DNA of 41,149 nucleotides from Selenomonadaceae bacterium. Lineage in GTDB: Bacteria > Bacillota > Negativicutes > Selenomonadales > Selenomonadaceae. The notes below the pieces were generated by a model. The model saw only the letters and a list, made by a program, of their open reading frames with translations. It searched no databases and had not been told where the DNA came from. The stretch covers positions 1-41,149 of the forward strand of contig JAFZIV010000022.1 of assembly GCA_017554235.1 (NCBI GenBank). The letters are read 5' to 3'. The position numbers and the translations under genes are program-made. Below, piece after piece: positions 16,524 to 25,029 of this stretch (within the stretch, counting starts at the first letter, position 1; every line of letters starts with the position of its first letter).

Positions 16524-18407
16524 ATGAAAAATTTGTTGTACACAATCAAGGCGAATACGCCGAAAGATGAAATTATCAGATTGCTTAAGGAACACCCCGA
16601 GATTAAATTTGTGTCGCTTGTCGGTATCGACTTGGCGGGCAATGACACTGATGAAAAAATTCCTATGCGCCTTTTCTTAAAGGATATTGACGAATTTTTT
16701 GCGGGAACGGCAGTTCAGACTGACGGCAGTAGCGTTGTTTTGCCGGGAATTGCGACGCTTAACAATGCTAAAGTTGATATGCCTGTTGATCCGTCAGTCA
16801 ACTGGTTTGTTGATTACAATTTTGAGTACTTTGACGACGACACAAATAAACCCGTTGGAACTTTAAGGATTCCGAGTTTTTTGATTCACGAAGGCAAGCG
16901 CGTTGATTCCCGCGCAGTTTTGACTGATACTTTGTCTTTCGTCAAGAATGAACTTTTAAAAATTTTCCACGAAAACCCGACGATTGAAGGGCTTAACATA
17001 AGCGGAAAAGATATTGTAGATATAAGCTTTACTTCTGCGACTGAATTGGAATTTTGGGTAAAAACTCCGCTTGAAGAAGCCGCTATCAAAGAAATGAGTG
17101 CGTCACAGGTTCTTCAGGAACAATATTGGGAACGGACTCATGGCGCGGTACGTTGTGCGTTGGAAAAATGCGTTGTCGAACTTGACAAGTATGATTTAAA
17201 CGTTGAAATGGGACATAAGGAAGTTGGCGGACTTAAGGCGCAAATTGACGAATCGGGACATTTAACCCACGTCTGTGAACAGTTAGAAATTGACTGGAGA
17301 TTTGCGGACGCAGTACAAGCGGCAGATAATGAAATGTTTGTGCGTACAATCGTTAAAGAAATTTTCCGCGCAGAGGGTCTTGAAGTCAGCTTTAAGGCTA
17401 AGCCTATGATTGGGCTTGCCGGTAACGGTGAACATACTCACATTGGACTTGCCGCGATAACTGCTGACGGAAAAATTCACAATCTTTTTGCCGCGAAAAA
17501 TCCTGAAGAAGATTTTATGAGCGCGGTCGGTTACGGTTCGATTATGGGACTTTTGAAAAATTATGAAGTCATTAACCCGTTTGTCAGCGCGACTAATGAT
17601 TCACTTAACAGACTTAAGCCCGGTTTTGAAGCTCCTGTTTGTATCGTAACTTCGCTCGGACATACTCCGAAAATTCCCAGCCGTAACCGCACAATCTTAG
17701 CCGGACTGATTCGCGATTTGAAAAATCCTATGGCGACACGTTTTGAACTTCGCGCTTGCAACCCTTACACGAATACTTATCTTGTACTTGCGGCAGTTTA
17801 TTCAGCAATTCTCGACGGCATTAAAGCGACGATTGATAAACCTGCAATAGATTTGTTGACTGAACTTAGCAAGAAGGCAGGGCAAGAAGGATTTTACCTT
17901 GAAAAAAATCGTGCCTATCGCAGTGAGGAAGATGTTTTTGAAGATTACACTGCAGAAGAACGCGATTCAATGTTCGGCGCACCTCCCGCAACTGTTTGGG
18001 AAAATATGGAGGCTTTTGAAAAATATCCTGCAAAAGTCAAAGTCATTACGGCTGGCGGCGCACTTCGTCCGCAAATTATTAAATCTTTCCGCGCAGGTGC
18101 ATTACTTCGTTGGAAAACTGAATTGATTGCAAGAATTTTACCCGAAATGCGCGATATTGTTCGCAAGGCTCATCGCATTGAAACAGATTTTCGCACGGAT
18201 CAAGATTCTTACAACTGGAATAAAATTAAAGAAGTTCGAGAATATCTCGCTAAAGATTCTATCGACAAAAAATCTCTCTTCACTCGGCTTTCCAATGTAT
18301 TAAAGAACGGTGATTTTTCTACTGCGTCTAAGTTACAAGTTGAAATGTATGACAAAATTGAGGAACTTAAGCAACTTTATGACGAGTACGGAAAAAATAT
18401 GATTTAG
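16524..18407 (+). CDS. glnA: Glutamine synthetase (long form, about 630 aa)
   Basis: ATP-dependent synthesis of glutamine from glutamate and ammonia, feeding the glutamate synthase genes directly downstream. Catalytic-domain signatures are clear: ATELEFWV (first Mg/glutamate ligands), LEVSFKAKPMIGLAGNGEHTHIGL (ATP and glutamate binding), NPFVSATNDSLNRLKPGFEAPV, and RFELRACNPYTNTYLVLAAV. It is longer than classical GSI (about 440-470 aa) because of an N-terminal beta-grasp region and a C-terminal helical extension of about 150 residues (from AYRSEEDVFEDYTAEERD onward). This is the long form found in Clostridia and Negativicutes. The ATG is set by CTGGAGG; an upstream TTG is rejected. Adenylylation control is doubtful since the usual tyrosine loop is not evident. 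Confidence 0.93.
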   Translation: MKNLLYTIKANTPKDEIIRLLKEHPEIKFVSLVGIDLAGNDTDEKIPMRLFLKDIDEFFAGTAVQTDGSSVVLPGIATLNNAKVDMPVDPSVNWFVDYNFEYFDDDTNKPVGTLRIPSFLIHEGKRVDSRAVLTDTLSFVKNELLKIFHENPTIEGLNISGKDIVDISFTSATELEFWVKTPLEEAAIKEMSASQVLQEQYWERTHGAVRCALEKCVVELDKYDLNVEMGHKEVGGLKAQIDESGHLTHVCEQLEIDWRFADAVQAADNEMFVRTIVKEIFRAEGLEVSFKAKPMIGLAGNGEHTHIGLAAITADGKIHNLFAAKNPEEDFMSAVGYGSIMGLLKNYEVINPFVSATNDSLNRLKPGFEAPVCIVTSLGHTPKIPSRNRTILAGLIRDLKNPMATRFELRACNPYTNTYLVLAAVYSAILDGIKATIDKPAIDLLTELSKKAGQEGFYLEKNRAYRSEEDVFEDYTAEERDSMFGAPPATVWENMEAFEKYPAKVKVITAGGALRPQIIKSFRAGALLRWKTELIARILPEMRDIVRKAHRIETDFRTDQDSYNWNKIKEVREYLAKDSIDKKSLFTRLSNVLKNGDFSTASKLQVEMYDKIEELKQLYDEYGKNMI

Positions 18408-18490
18408 TTTTTTAGTGATCAGTAGTCAGTGATCAGTAATTGGTGGTCAGCGGTAAGAATCTCTGATTACTTTTTACTGATCACTTTTAA
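18408..18490 (+). repeat. Heptad-repeat hairpin element 3 (glnA-glutamate synthase gap)
   Basis: AGTGATC/AGTAGTC/AGTGATC units, a degenerate centre, then inverse units (ACTGATCACT). The element starts right after the glnA stop and ends at the TAGGAG ribosome binding site of the next gene. Confidence 0.85.
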
Positions 18491-18507
18491 CTTAGGAGTG
18501 TTGATAA

Positions 18508-19608
18508 ATGTGTAGAATCGGAGCAATAAAAAGTAAAAAGCCCGTCTACCCGTCAATGGCATTGCGTTTAATGTTGCCGCAACAAGAAGGTCATGATAAT
18601 TCGGGTTTTGCGATGGTTATGCAAGATTTGGCGGGCGTATTTTCTATTTACAAAGATAAACCTCTGTTGTCAATGGCGTGTACTAAACAAGGTGCGCGGC
18701 TCGTTGAAGATTATATGGCGGCGCAAAATTTTGTAAAAATGGCTGAATGGTTGCCCGTGCCGAATAAGCAGCCCAATTTAGATATTCAAGCTATGCCGTA
18801 TTATATTTTCAGAAATTATGATTATCCTGAACACTACGACGACAAAGAAAGTCGCGAAGCTTTATTGTTGGATACGCGGCTTGCATTGAGAAAAATTTTG
18901 ACTGAATCGGGACAAGGTTACGTTTATTCTTTTTGGCCTGATGTGTTGACGCTTAAGGAAATCGGAGACCCGCGCGACATTGCAACTTATTTCAGACTTT
19001 GGGACGACAGCGGAGTTTTGCAATCAAAAAATATTATCGTTCAATGCAGACAAAATACCAATTACAAAATTGTTCGTTATGCGGCGCATCCATTTTTCCT
19101 GCAAGGTTACACCCTCTGCGCGAATGGTGAAAATACTTTTTACACGAAAAATAAAGAGTTCCAAAAAAATCTTCATCGCGGTTATATCGGTTTTGAATCT
19201 GATTCACAAAATTTTTTGTACACGTTGCATTACGTTTTACACGAATTAAAATGGTCAATTCCTTATTACAAGCACGTTATAACGCCGTTGCCCTTTGCAG
19301 AAATTGCCGAACGTGAAGATAAAGATATTTTGCTGTCAATTCGTCAATCGTTGGCACACTTGGAAATTAACGGACCTAATACTATAATTGCCGGTTTACC
19401 TGATGGGCGTATGATGACTTGTTGCGATTCTAAAAAACTTCGTCCCGTAGTTGTAGGCGGCGATGATACTACGATTGCAATTTCTTCGGAAGTTTGCGGA
19501 ATAAATGAAATTTTGCCTGATAGAAATATGGAAAAAGATATTTATCCTAATGAACGTGAAGTTGTCGTTATCGATAATGATTTGAAGGTGATGAGATGGA
19601 AGCAGTAA
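18508..19608 (+). CDS. Glutamate synthase glutaminase (class II amidotransferase) subunit, split GltB N-domain
   Basis: A stand-alone class II glutamine amidotransferase equivalent to the first domain of GltB. It hydrolyses glutamine and passes ammonia to the FMN synthase subunit. After Met removal the nucleophile is C2 (MCRIGAIKSKKP), as in Ntn amidotransferases. QEGHDNSGFAMV corresponds to the conserved Gly-x-Asp-(S/N)-x-G segment, and TIAISSEVCGINEI to the C-terminal part of the fold. The length of 366 aa fits archaeal-type split GltB1 proteins. Its stop overlaps the next gene by 13 bp, which implies translational coupling and equal stoichiometry. Confidence 0.87.
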   Translation: MCRIGAIKSKKPVYPSMALRLMLPQQEGHDNSGFAMVMQDLAGVFSIYKDKPLLSMACTKQGARLVEDYMAAQNFVKMAEWLPVPNKQPNLDIQAMPYYIFRNYDYPEHYDDKESREALLLDTRLALRKILTESGQGYVYSFWPDVLTLKEIGDPRDIATYFRLWDDSGVLQSKNIIVQCRQNTNYKIVRYAAHPFFLQGYTLCANGENTFYTKNKEFQKNLHRGYIGFESDSQNFLYTLHYVLHELKWSIPYYKHVITPLPFAEIAEREDKDILLSIRQSLAHLEINGPNTIIAGLPDGRMMTCCDSKKLRPVVVGGDDTTIAISSEVCGINEILPDRNMEKDIYPNEREVVVIDNDLKVMRWKQ

Positions 19609-21227
19609 AGGTTGCCGATATAGGCGTTAATGACTTGCAATGGAAAATTGAACATGATCCAAGCCGTTGCACAATGTGCGGCAGTTGTATTGCATCCTGC
19701 ACTTTCAAGGCGATTAAAGCTGACGTTCAAAGAAAATCTGTTACAATTTCCGAAGGCAATTTGCCTGAACCTGTTCATCAACAATGCGCAATTCCGGTTA
19801 TCAAGCAAGTTGCAAGTATTGAAAATGCTTGTCGCGGTTGCGGAATGTGCGAAAAAGTTTGCCCTAACAATGCAATTCGTCCTGTAAGAAATCCTGACAA
19901 TCGCAGGAATTTACTTTCGAGAGATCACGGACCTATTAAGCGCGGCGGACGTACAAATTTAAATTCTCAACGTACTTTAGACAAAATCATTGTCGGCAGA
20001 ATTTCGCAGATGACTGACCCTTCGCTGGATTCGGTTCGACATACTTTTGATATTCGTTCACCGCTCGGCAGAGTTTTATCCGCTAAAGAATTGCCGTTTC
20101 AAATGGAAAATGGTAAGCTTGTGGCAACTAAAAAAACTCCGCCTGTTCGCTGGATTTATCCTTTAGTTTTTTCAGATATGTCAATCGGCGCGTTGTCAAC
20201 TCGTGCGTGGGAAGCCGTAGCAATGGCTGTAGCTTACTTGAATGAGCGTTGCGGACTTCCAGTCAGAATGAGTAGCGGCGAAGGCGGAATGCCCGTTAAG
20301 TTATTGGAATCTGACTACTTGAAATATTTTATAATTCAAATTGCGTCGGGACATTTCGGTTGGAACAGAATTATAAAAGCAATGCCGAAAATGAAAACAG
20401 ACCCTGCAGGCGTTTTAATAAAAATCGGTCAAGGTGCTAAACCCGGCGACGGCGGATTATTGCAAGCTGAAAAAGTTGCGCCTCACGTTCAAGCAATTCG
20501 CGGAGTTCCGAAAGCAACTTTAGCATCGCCGCCCAATCATCAAGGTTTGTATTCAATCGAAGAATCTGTTCAGAAAATGCACTTGTCATTAAATGCGGCG
20601 TTCGGTTTCAGAGTTCCCGTAGCGATAAAATGCGCGGCGTCCTCAACTTCTGTTTCAGTTTATAATAATCTTTTGAGAGACCCTTATAAAATTTGCGGCG
20701 GATTTTTTATCGACGGCATACAAGGCGGCACCGGTGCGGCTAATGAAATTTCTCTCGACCACACGGGACACCCTGTCGTTTCAAAAATCAGAGATTGCTA
20801 TTTAGCGGCAGTAGATCAAGGTTCGCAAGGACAAATTCCGCTTTATGGTGGCGGCGGAATTGGTATGACCGGCAATGCGGCGGCTGATGCTTTCAAAATG
20901 ATTTGCTTGGGAGCCAACGGCGTTTTTTGCGGAAAAATTTTAATTCAGTTACTTGGTTGCGTCGGTAATGAGCAAGGGCGTTGTAATGCTTGCAATACCG
21001 GCAAATGTCCTACGGGAATTTGTACGCAAAATCCCAGACTTGTAAAGCGTCTTGACGTTGATAAAGGTGCGCAAAAAATTGTTGATTATGTTTTGGCTTT
21101 CGACTCGGAACTTAGAAAATTAATGGCTCCCATTGGTAACAGTTCATTACCTGTAGGCAGAAGTGACGCGCTTGTTTCGACTGATAAAGCTATTGCCGAT
21201 AAACTCGGTATTCAATACGTTTGTTGA
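19596..21227 (+). CDS. Glutamate synthase FMN-binding subunit with N-terminal ferredoxin domain (split GltB2)
   Basis: The synthase core: an FMN barrel that converts 2-oxoglutarate plus ammonia to glutamate. Residues 20-105 form a 2[4Fe-4S] ferredoxin with CTMCGSCIASC and CRGCGMCEKVCP, giving an electron entry path absent from classical GltB. The FMN domain follows, with PLVFSDMSIGALS, RMSSGEGGMP, IKIGQGAKPGDGGLLQ, ASPPNHQGLYSIE and GIQGGTGAAN, the glutamate synthase signatures. A further Cys group, CVGNEQGRCNACNTGKCPTGICTQNP-like around residues 458-485, corresponds to the [3Fe-4S] cluster of GltB. Length is 543 aa. It sits between the amidotransferase and the GXGXG-reductase gene, with only a GNAT gene interposed. 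Confidence 0.92.
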   Translation: MEAVKVADIGVNDLQWKIEHDPSRCTMCGSCIASCTFKAIKADVQRKSVTISEGNLPEPVHQQCAIPVIKQVASIENACRGCGMCEKVCPNNAIRPVRNPDNRRNLLSRDHGPIKRGGRTNLNSQRTLDKIIVGRISQMTDPSLDSVRHTFDIRSPLGRVLSAKELPFQMENGKLVATKKTPPVRWIYPLVFSDMSIGALSTRAWEAVAMAVAYLNERCGLPVRMSSGEGGMPVKLLESDYLKYFIIQIASGHFGWNRIIKAMPKMKTDPAGVLIKIGQGAKPGDGGLLQAEKVAPHVQAIRGVPKATLASPPNHQGLYSIEESVQKMHLSLNAAFGFRVPVAIKCAASSTSVSVYNNLLRDPYKICGGFFIDGIQGGTGAANEISLDHTGHPVVSKIRDCYLAAVDQGSQGQIPLYGGGGIGMTGNAAADAFKMICLGANGVFCGKILIQLLGCVGNEQGRCNACNTGKCPTGICTQNPRLVKRLDVDKGAQKIVDYVLAFDSELRKLMAPIGNSSLPVGRSDALVSTDKAIADKLGIQYVC

Positions 21228-21237
21228 GGCATTATAA

Positions 21238-21768
21238 ATGAGCGAAATAAAAATTAGAAATGCGACTGTTGAGGACGCAACTGAACTTTTGAAAATTTAT
21301 TCTTACTATGTAGAAAAAACTGCAATAAGTTTTGAAATTGAAACTCCGACGCTCAAAGAATTTGAAGACAGAATTGTTAAAATCAAAAAAAATTTTCCTT
21401 ATATTGTGGCTGAAGTTGAAACTAAAATTGTCGGATATGCTTACGCTCATGAATTTGTAGGACGTGAGGCTTATAAATTTTCTGCAGAACTTACGATTTA
21501 TCTTGATAAAAATTTTCGCACTCAAGGTATTGGAAAAAAACTTTATTCAGAAATAGAAAAAATTTTAAAAGAACGCGGCATTAAAAATCTTTATGCTTGT
21601 ATTGCTTACTGTGATGTTGAAGATGAATATTTGAATTTGAACAGTGTTAAATTTCATGAACATTTGGGATTTAAAATTGTCGGCAAATTTACGAATTGCG
21701 GCTATAAATTTAATCGTCATTACAGTATGGTATGGGCGGAAAAACTTTTGTCGGGAAGTGAAATATAA
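21238..21768 (+). CDS. GNAT family N-acetyltransferase (phosphinothricin acetyltransferase-like)
   Basis: A 176-aa acetyl-CoA-dependent N-acetyltransferase. The N terminus IKIRNATVEDATELLKIYSYYVEKTAISFE is typical of the Pat/YncA group. YIVAEVETKIVGYAYAHEF is the beta-strand region and RTQGIGKKLYSEIEKIL is the pyrophosphate-binding Q/R-x-x-G-x-G/A motif. SVKFHEHLGFKIVGKF closes the fold. The group acts on methionine sulfoximine, phosphinothricin or other glutamate-like amines. That is notable because the gene is embedded between two glutamate synthase genes, 10 bp after one and immediately before the other (TAA directly followed by ATG). A role in protecting or tuning nitrogen assimilation is only inference. 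Confidence 0.88.
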   Translation: MSEIKIRNATVEDATELLKIYSYYVEKTAISFEIETPTLKEFEDRIVKIKKNFPYIVAEVETKIVGYAYAHEFVGREAYKFSAELTIYLDKNFRTQGIGKKLYSEIEKILKERGIKNLYACIAYCDVEDEYLNLNSVKFHEHLGFKIVGKFTNCGYKFNRHYSMVWAEKLLSGSEI

Positions 21769-24102
21769 ATGTTGAAAATTGACACAATCAAACAAAATGA
21801 AAGAATGTCAACGCAAGACCTTTTACTGACGATTGAAGACGCGGTAAGGTCGGGCGAAACTGATTTTGAAATTGCGGCGAGTGGTCAACATGATATTGGC
21901 GGACCACTTTGGCATCCTGAAGGAAAAACTTTAAAATTTCACGTCACCAACGCGGGTCAACGTGTCGGCTCAATGTGCTTGCCGAATACTGAAATTATTG
22001 TAGAAGGTTCAACTTCTGCTGATGTAGGTTGGCTTAATGCAGGCGGAATTATTACGGTTAAAGGCGACGCGGGAGATACTGCGGGACATTGTTCAAGCGG
22101 CGGAAAAATTTATATCGGCGGACGCGCAGGAACTCGTACAGGTTCGCTGATGAAACATGATCCGCTTTATGAAGAGCCGGAACTTTGGGTTTTAAAAAAT
22201 GTCGGAAGTTTTTCATTTGAATTTATGGGCGGCGGTCGCGCAGTTGTCTGCGGCGTCGACAGTCAAGAATTTTCTTCGGTCTTGGGAGATCGTCCCTGCG
22301 TCGGAATGGTCGGCGGAATTGTTTATGTTCGCGGAAAAATTTCTGATTATCCGAAAGATATTTTATGCCTTGAACTTGATGAAAATGATATTTCGTTTTT
22401 GAAAGGCGGAATGAATAATTTTCTGAACGCCATAGAAAAATCTGAACTTCTCGGCGAACTTTCAGATTGGAGCGAATGGAAAAAACTTCGTCCGCTGACT
22501 TTTGAAGAAAAAAAGCCTGAAGTTTTACCTGACCTTGCCGCTTTCAGAAAAAATAATTGGATTAAAGGCGGAATTTTTTCTGACGTTGCGATTGATGATT
22601 TTGCAGTTTTAAATACGGTTAATCGCGGAATTTATCGGTTGAGAGTGCCGAGCTGGGATAATGCTAAATTTTCTGCGCCGTGTCAATTTAATTGCCCTAC
22701 TGGTATTCCAACTCAAAAAAGAATTGAACTTTTGCGGCAAGGAAAAATTGAGGACGCTTTGAATTTGGTTTTAAAATTTACACCGTTTCCCGGTTCAGTT
22801 TGCGGTACACTTTGTCCGAATCCTTGTATGGAAGGTTGCACGCGCGGAAAAATCGACGACGCTATAAAAATCGGTGAACTTGGTTTGAAGTCAACCTACA
22901 TTGAAGTTAAGCCGCCGCAAAATTTAACTGGTAAAAAAATTGGTATAATCGGCGGAGGCGTTGCAGGATTAAGTGCGGCTTGGCAACTTAGGCGTTTAGG
23001 TCACGAAGTTACAGTTTATGATGACGCGGCAGAAATTGGCGGCAAACTCGCGCAGGTTATTCCTCATTCACGTATGCCGCAAGAAATTTTAAAGGCTGAA
23101 TTGCAAAGAATTGAAAAAATCGGCGTTAAATTTGTGACTAATTGCAAAGTCGATAGAAATATTTTTGAAAAAATTTGCAATGAAAGCGACGCGGTTTTAG
23201 TTTCAACCGGCGGACATAAAGCAAGATTTTTTAACTGGGAAGGCGCGGATAAATTAACTTTCGGCGTAGAATTTTTGAAATCAATTAATCGCGGTGAAAA
23301 ACCTTTTGTCGGTAAAAATGTTGTGGTAATCGGCGGCGGCAATTCGGGTATGGACGTTGCGACCAGTGCTTATGAACAAGGCGCGGAAAAAGTTGTAGTC
23401 GTCGATGTCGTTAAACCTGCGGCTTTTGAAAAAGAAATTCGCCGACTTGAAAATTTTGGCGGGAAAATTGTTTGGCCTTTCATGACAAAAAAAATTACCG
23501 ACGAAGGCATTTTCGCGGATGACGGCAGATTTATTGAGGCGGATCAAGTTATCGTTTCAATAGGTGAAGAACCTGTACTGGATTATTTGCCAGATGATGA
23601 TTCGATTAAAAAATTTCGCGGCAGTTGGTTAATTCCTGATTCGGAGAAAAAAATTTTGCCGAAAGTTTTTGCGGCAGGTGATGTCATTAAACCGGGTAGA
23701 TTAACTGATGCGATTGGTGACGCAAGAAAAACCGCGTTGATGATTGATGAATTTCTGCGCGGAGAAAAAATTACGCCGATTGAAAATAAAAAAGTTATTC
23801 CGCCTGAAAATATTTCAAGAAAACTTTTTGAAAAATGTCATCACTGCGACGCGCCTGACGCCATGCACGAACATTTACGTTGTATCAGTTGCGGAACCTG
23901 TCGAGATTGCAAGATGTGTTTAAATTCTTGTCCGGAAAAAGCAATTTCCAGAATTGAACACGACGACGGCACTTGGGAATATATTTCTGACGAAAATAAA
24001 TGTATCGGTTGCGGTATCTGCGCGGGAGTTTGTCCTTGCGGCGTATGGAATATCAAAGATAATCCTGTAGAAATTAAAATGTATCGCACTTACAACGCAT
24101 AG
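21769..24102 (+). CDS. Fused GXGXG (GltB C-domain) and GltD-like NAD(P)H reductase with terminal ferredoxin
   Basis: A 777-aa fusion completing the split glutamate synthase. Residues 1-250 form the GXGXG beta-helix domain of GltB (NAGQRVGSMCLP, VGWLNAGGIITVKGDAGDTAG, MVGGIVYVRG). Residues 300-360 form the Cys-rich dicluster segment of the GltD family (CQFNCPTGIP, CGTLCPNPCMEGCTRG). Residues 385-690 hold the FAD site (KKIGIIGGGVAGLSAAWQL) and the NAD(P) site (VVVIGGGNSGMDVA). The C terminus is a ferredoxin-like domain with CISCGTCRDCKMCLNSCP and CIGCGICAGVCPCG. It should deliver electrons from NAD(P)H or ferredoxin to the FMN subunit while supplying the structural GXGXG domain in cis. In classical enzymes these parts belong to different polypeptides. 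Confidence 0.9.
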   Translation: MLKIDTIKQNERMSTQDLLLTIEDAVRSGETDFEIAASGQHDIGGPLWHPEGKTLKFHVTNAGQRVGSMCLPNTEIIVEGSTSADVGWLNAGGIITVKGDAGDTAGHCSSGGKIYIGGRAGTRTGSLMKHDPLYEEPELWVLKNVGSFSFEFMGGGRAVVCGVDSQEFSSVLGDRPCVGMVGGIVYVRGKISDYPKDILCLELDENDISFLKGGMNNFLNAIEKSELLGELSDWSEWKKLRPLTFEEKKPEVLPDLAAFRKNNWIKGGIFSDVAIDDFAVLNTVNRGIYRLRVPSWDNAKFSAPCQFNCPTGIPTQKRIELLRQGKIEDALNLVLKFTPFPGSVCGTLCPNPCMEGCTRGKIDDAIKIGELGLKSTYIEVKPPQNLTGKKIGIIGGGVAGLSAAWQLRRLGHEVTVYDDAAEIGGKLAQVIPHSRMPQEILKAELQRIEKIGVKFVTNCKVDRNIFEKICNESDAVLVSTGGHKARFFNWEGADKLTFGVEFLKSINRGEKPFVGKNVVVIGGGNSGMDVATSAYEQGAEKVVVVDVVKPAAFEKEIRRLENFGGKIVWPFMTKKITDEGIFADDGRFIEADQVIVSIGEEPVLDYLPDDDSIKKFRGSWLIPDSEKKILPKVFAAGDVIKPGRLTDAIGDARKTALMIDEFLRGEKITPIENKKVIPPENISRKLFEKCHHCDAPDAMHEHLRCISCGTCRDCKMCLNSCPEKAISRIEHDDGTWEYISDENKCIGCGICAGVCPCGVWNIKDNPVEIKMYRTYNA

Positions 24103-24139
24103 ATTTACGACAAGAAAATTTTTTAAGTTGTCCACAAAA

Positions 24140-24163
24140 TTATTCGATAAATTTTTATTCGAT
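24140..24163 (+). repeat. Pair of 9-bp direct repeats upstream of the helix-turn-helix genes
   Basis: TTATTCGAT occurs at 24140-24148 and again at 24155-24163, a 15-bp period, in the gap before the first small HTH gene. A TATAAT at 24211-24216 follows without a clear -35. The pair could be an operator. Confidence 0.35.
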
Positions 24164-24273
24164 TAAAGTAAAAATTTTTTTTAGTGCAAGTTTTTGTACA
24201 TTGAATACTTTATAATAGATTTAAAGGAGGAAATTTTTAGGGGAAGTTTTTTTAATTGATAGGAGGACTAAAA

Positions 24274-24489
24274 ATGAGTACGGTTGAAAGAGGATTTTTG
24301 ATTTTGACTATATTGATACAAAAATCTAGCGTTAAACGTCCGCTTTCTTACAAAGATATTCAGACGGAACTTTTGAAAACTTACAGAGTTAAAGCAAGTC
24401 CTCACACAATCAAAAGTGCTGTCAATGAACTTAGTCTTACTTCACTCGGAATTGCCGAAGACGATAAAGGGCGCGTTTTCATCGCCTAA
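24274..24489 (+). CDS. Small winged-helix protein (WYL-regulator-like HTH), copy 1
   Basis: A 71-aa protein consisting of little more than one helix-turn-helix: ERGFLILTILIQKSS ... RPLSYKDIQTELLKTYRVKASPHTIKSAVNELS ... GIAEDDKGRVFI. The arrangement resembles the N-terminal winged helix of WYL-domain regulators (helix, then LSxxxIxxxL, then RTIxxxVxxL), but the WYL effector domain is absent. The ATG is set by GATAGGAGG. A paralogue follows 45 bp downstream and a restriction-modification gene after that, so it may be a controller of that gene; this is inference from position only. It may also bind RNA or act as an antirepressor. Confidence 0.7.
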   Translation: MSTVERGFLILTILIQKSSVKRPLSYKDIQTELLKTYRVKASPHTIKSAVNELSLTSLGIAEDDKGRVFIA

Positions 24490-24534
24490 TTGTTTAAGAG
24501 AAAATTTTTTCGAAATTTAAAATGAGGTGCTATT

Positions 24535-24825
24535 ATGGGAACGATCGAAAGAAGTATCACTATTTTAACTATTCTGCTCAAAAAATATCGTCCAATGTCC
24601 TATCAAGAAATTCAAAGAGAACTTTTTAATAATTATGGCGAAGAAATTGACTGGCGTACAATAAAAGTTCACGTTGACGCGCTTTCAAAAATATTTGATA
24701 TTATTCGCAGAGATAAGAACGGACGCCCTTACGTCAAATCAGGATTCGGTGGAAAAACTATTCAATCAGTTATAAAACTTTCACTGGTAAAATCTAATGA
24801 AAACGAAAATAAAATGGCTGCATAA
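24535..24825 (+). CDS. Small winged-helix protein (WYL-regulator-like HTH), copy 2
   Basis: A 96-aa paralogue of the preceding protein, sharing the pattern ER..(L/I)TIL..K, RP(L/M)SY(K/Q)(D/E)IQ.EL, TIK..V..LS and a final D..GR.(F/Y)(I/V). It has an extra basic-polar tail of about 25 residues (FGGKTIQSVIKLSLVKSN). The better match to the canonical HTH here is EEIDWRTIKVHVDALSKIF. Tandem duplication followed by divergence is the simplest explanation. It ends before an intrinsic terminator that separates it from the restriction-modification gene, so the two small genes form their own transcript. Confidence 0.7.
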   Translation: MGTIERSITILTILLKKYRPMSYQEIQRELFNNYGEEIDWRTIKVHVDALSKIFDIIRRDKNGRPYVKSGFGGKTIQSVIKLSLVKSNENENKMAA

Positions 24826-24874
24826 CTCCTACAAATTACCGTCATATTTGTTTCGTAAAATATACTTTCCATAT

Positions 24875-24919
24875 AAAGCTCCTATTGTTACATTTTTTCG
24901 TAACAGAAGGGGCTTTTTT
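24875..24919 (+). terminator. Intrinsic terminator after the twin HTH genes
   Basis: AAGCTCCT pairs with AGGGGCTT (one G-U) and an inner GTTAC pairs with GTAAC around a T-rich loop; a T6 run follows. Confidence 0.8.
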
Positions 24920-24982
24920 CGTCCCTATTTTTTGTGTCTCTTCTATTGTAATCCTACAATTAACTTCCGTCCTAAGTTTTAT

Positions 24983-25010
24983 TTCACATTGAAAAATTTT
25001 TTGCTATAAT
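24983..25010 (+). promoter_or_regulatory. Extended -10 promoter of the MmeI-like gene
   Basis: TTCACA (24983-24988), 16-bp spacer, and TATAAT (25005-25010) preceded by TGC, i.e. an extended -10. It ends 20 bp before the ATG. Confidence 0.65.
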
Positions 25011-25029
25011 TATTGCGGAGGTGAATTGT

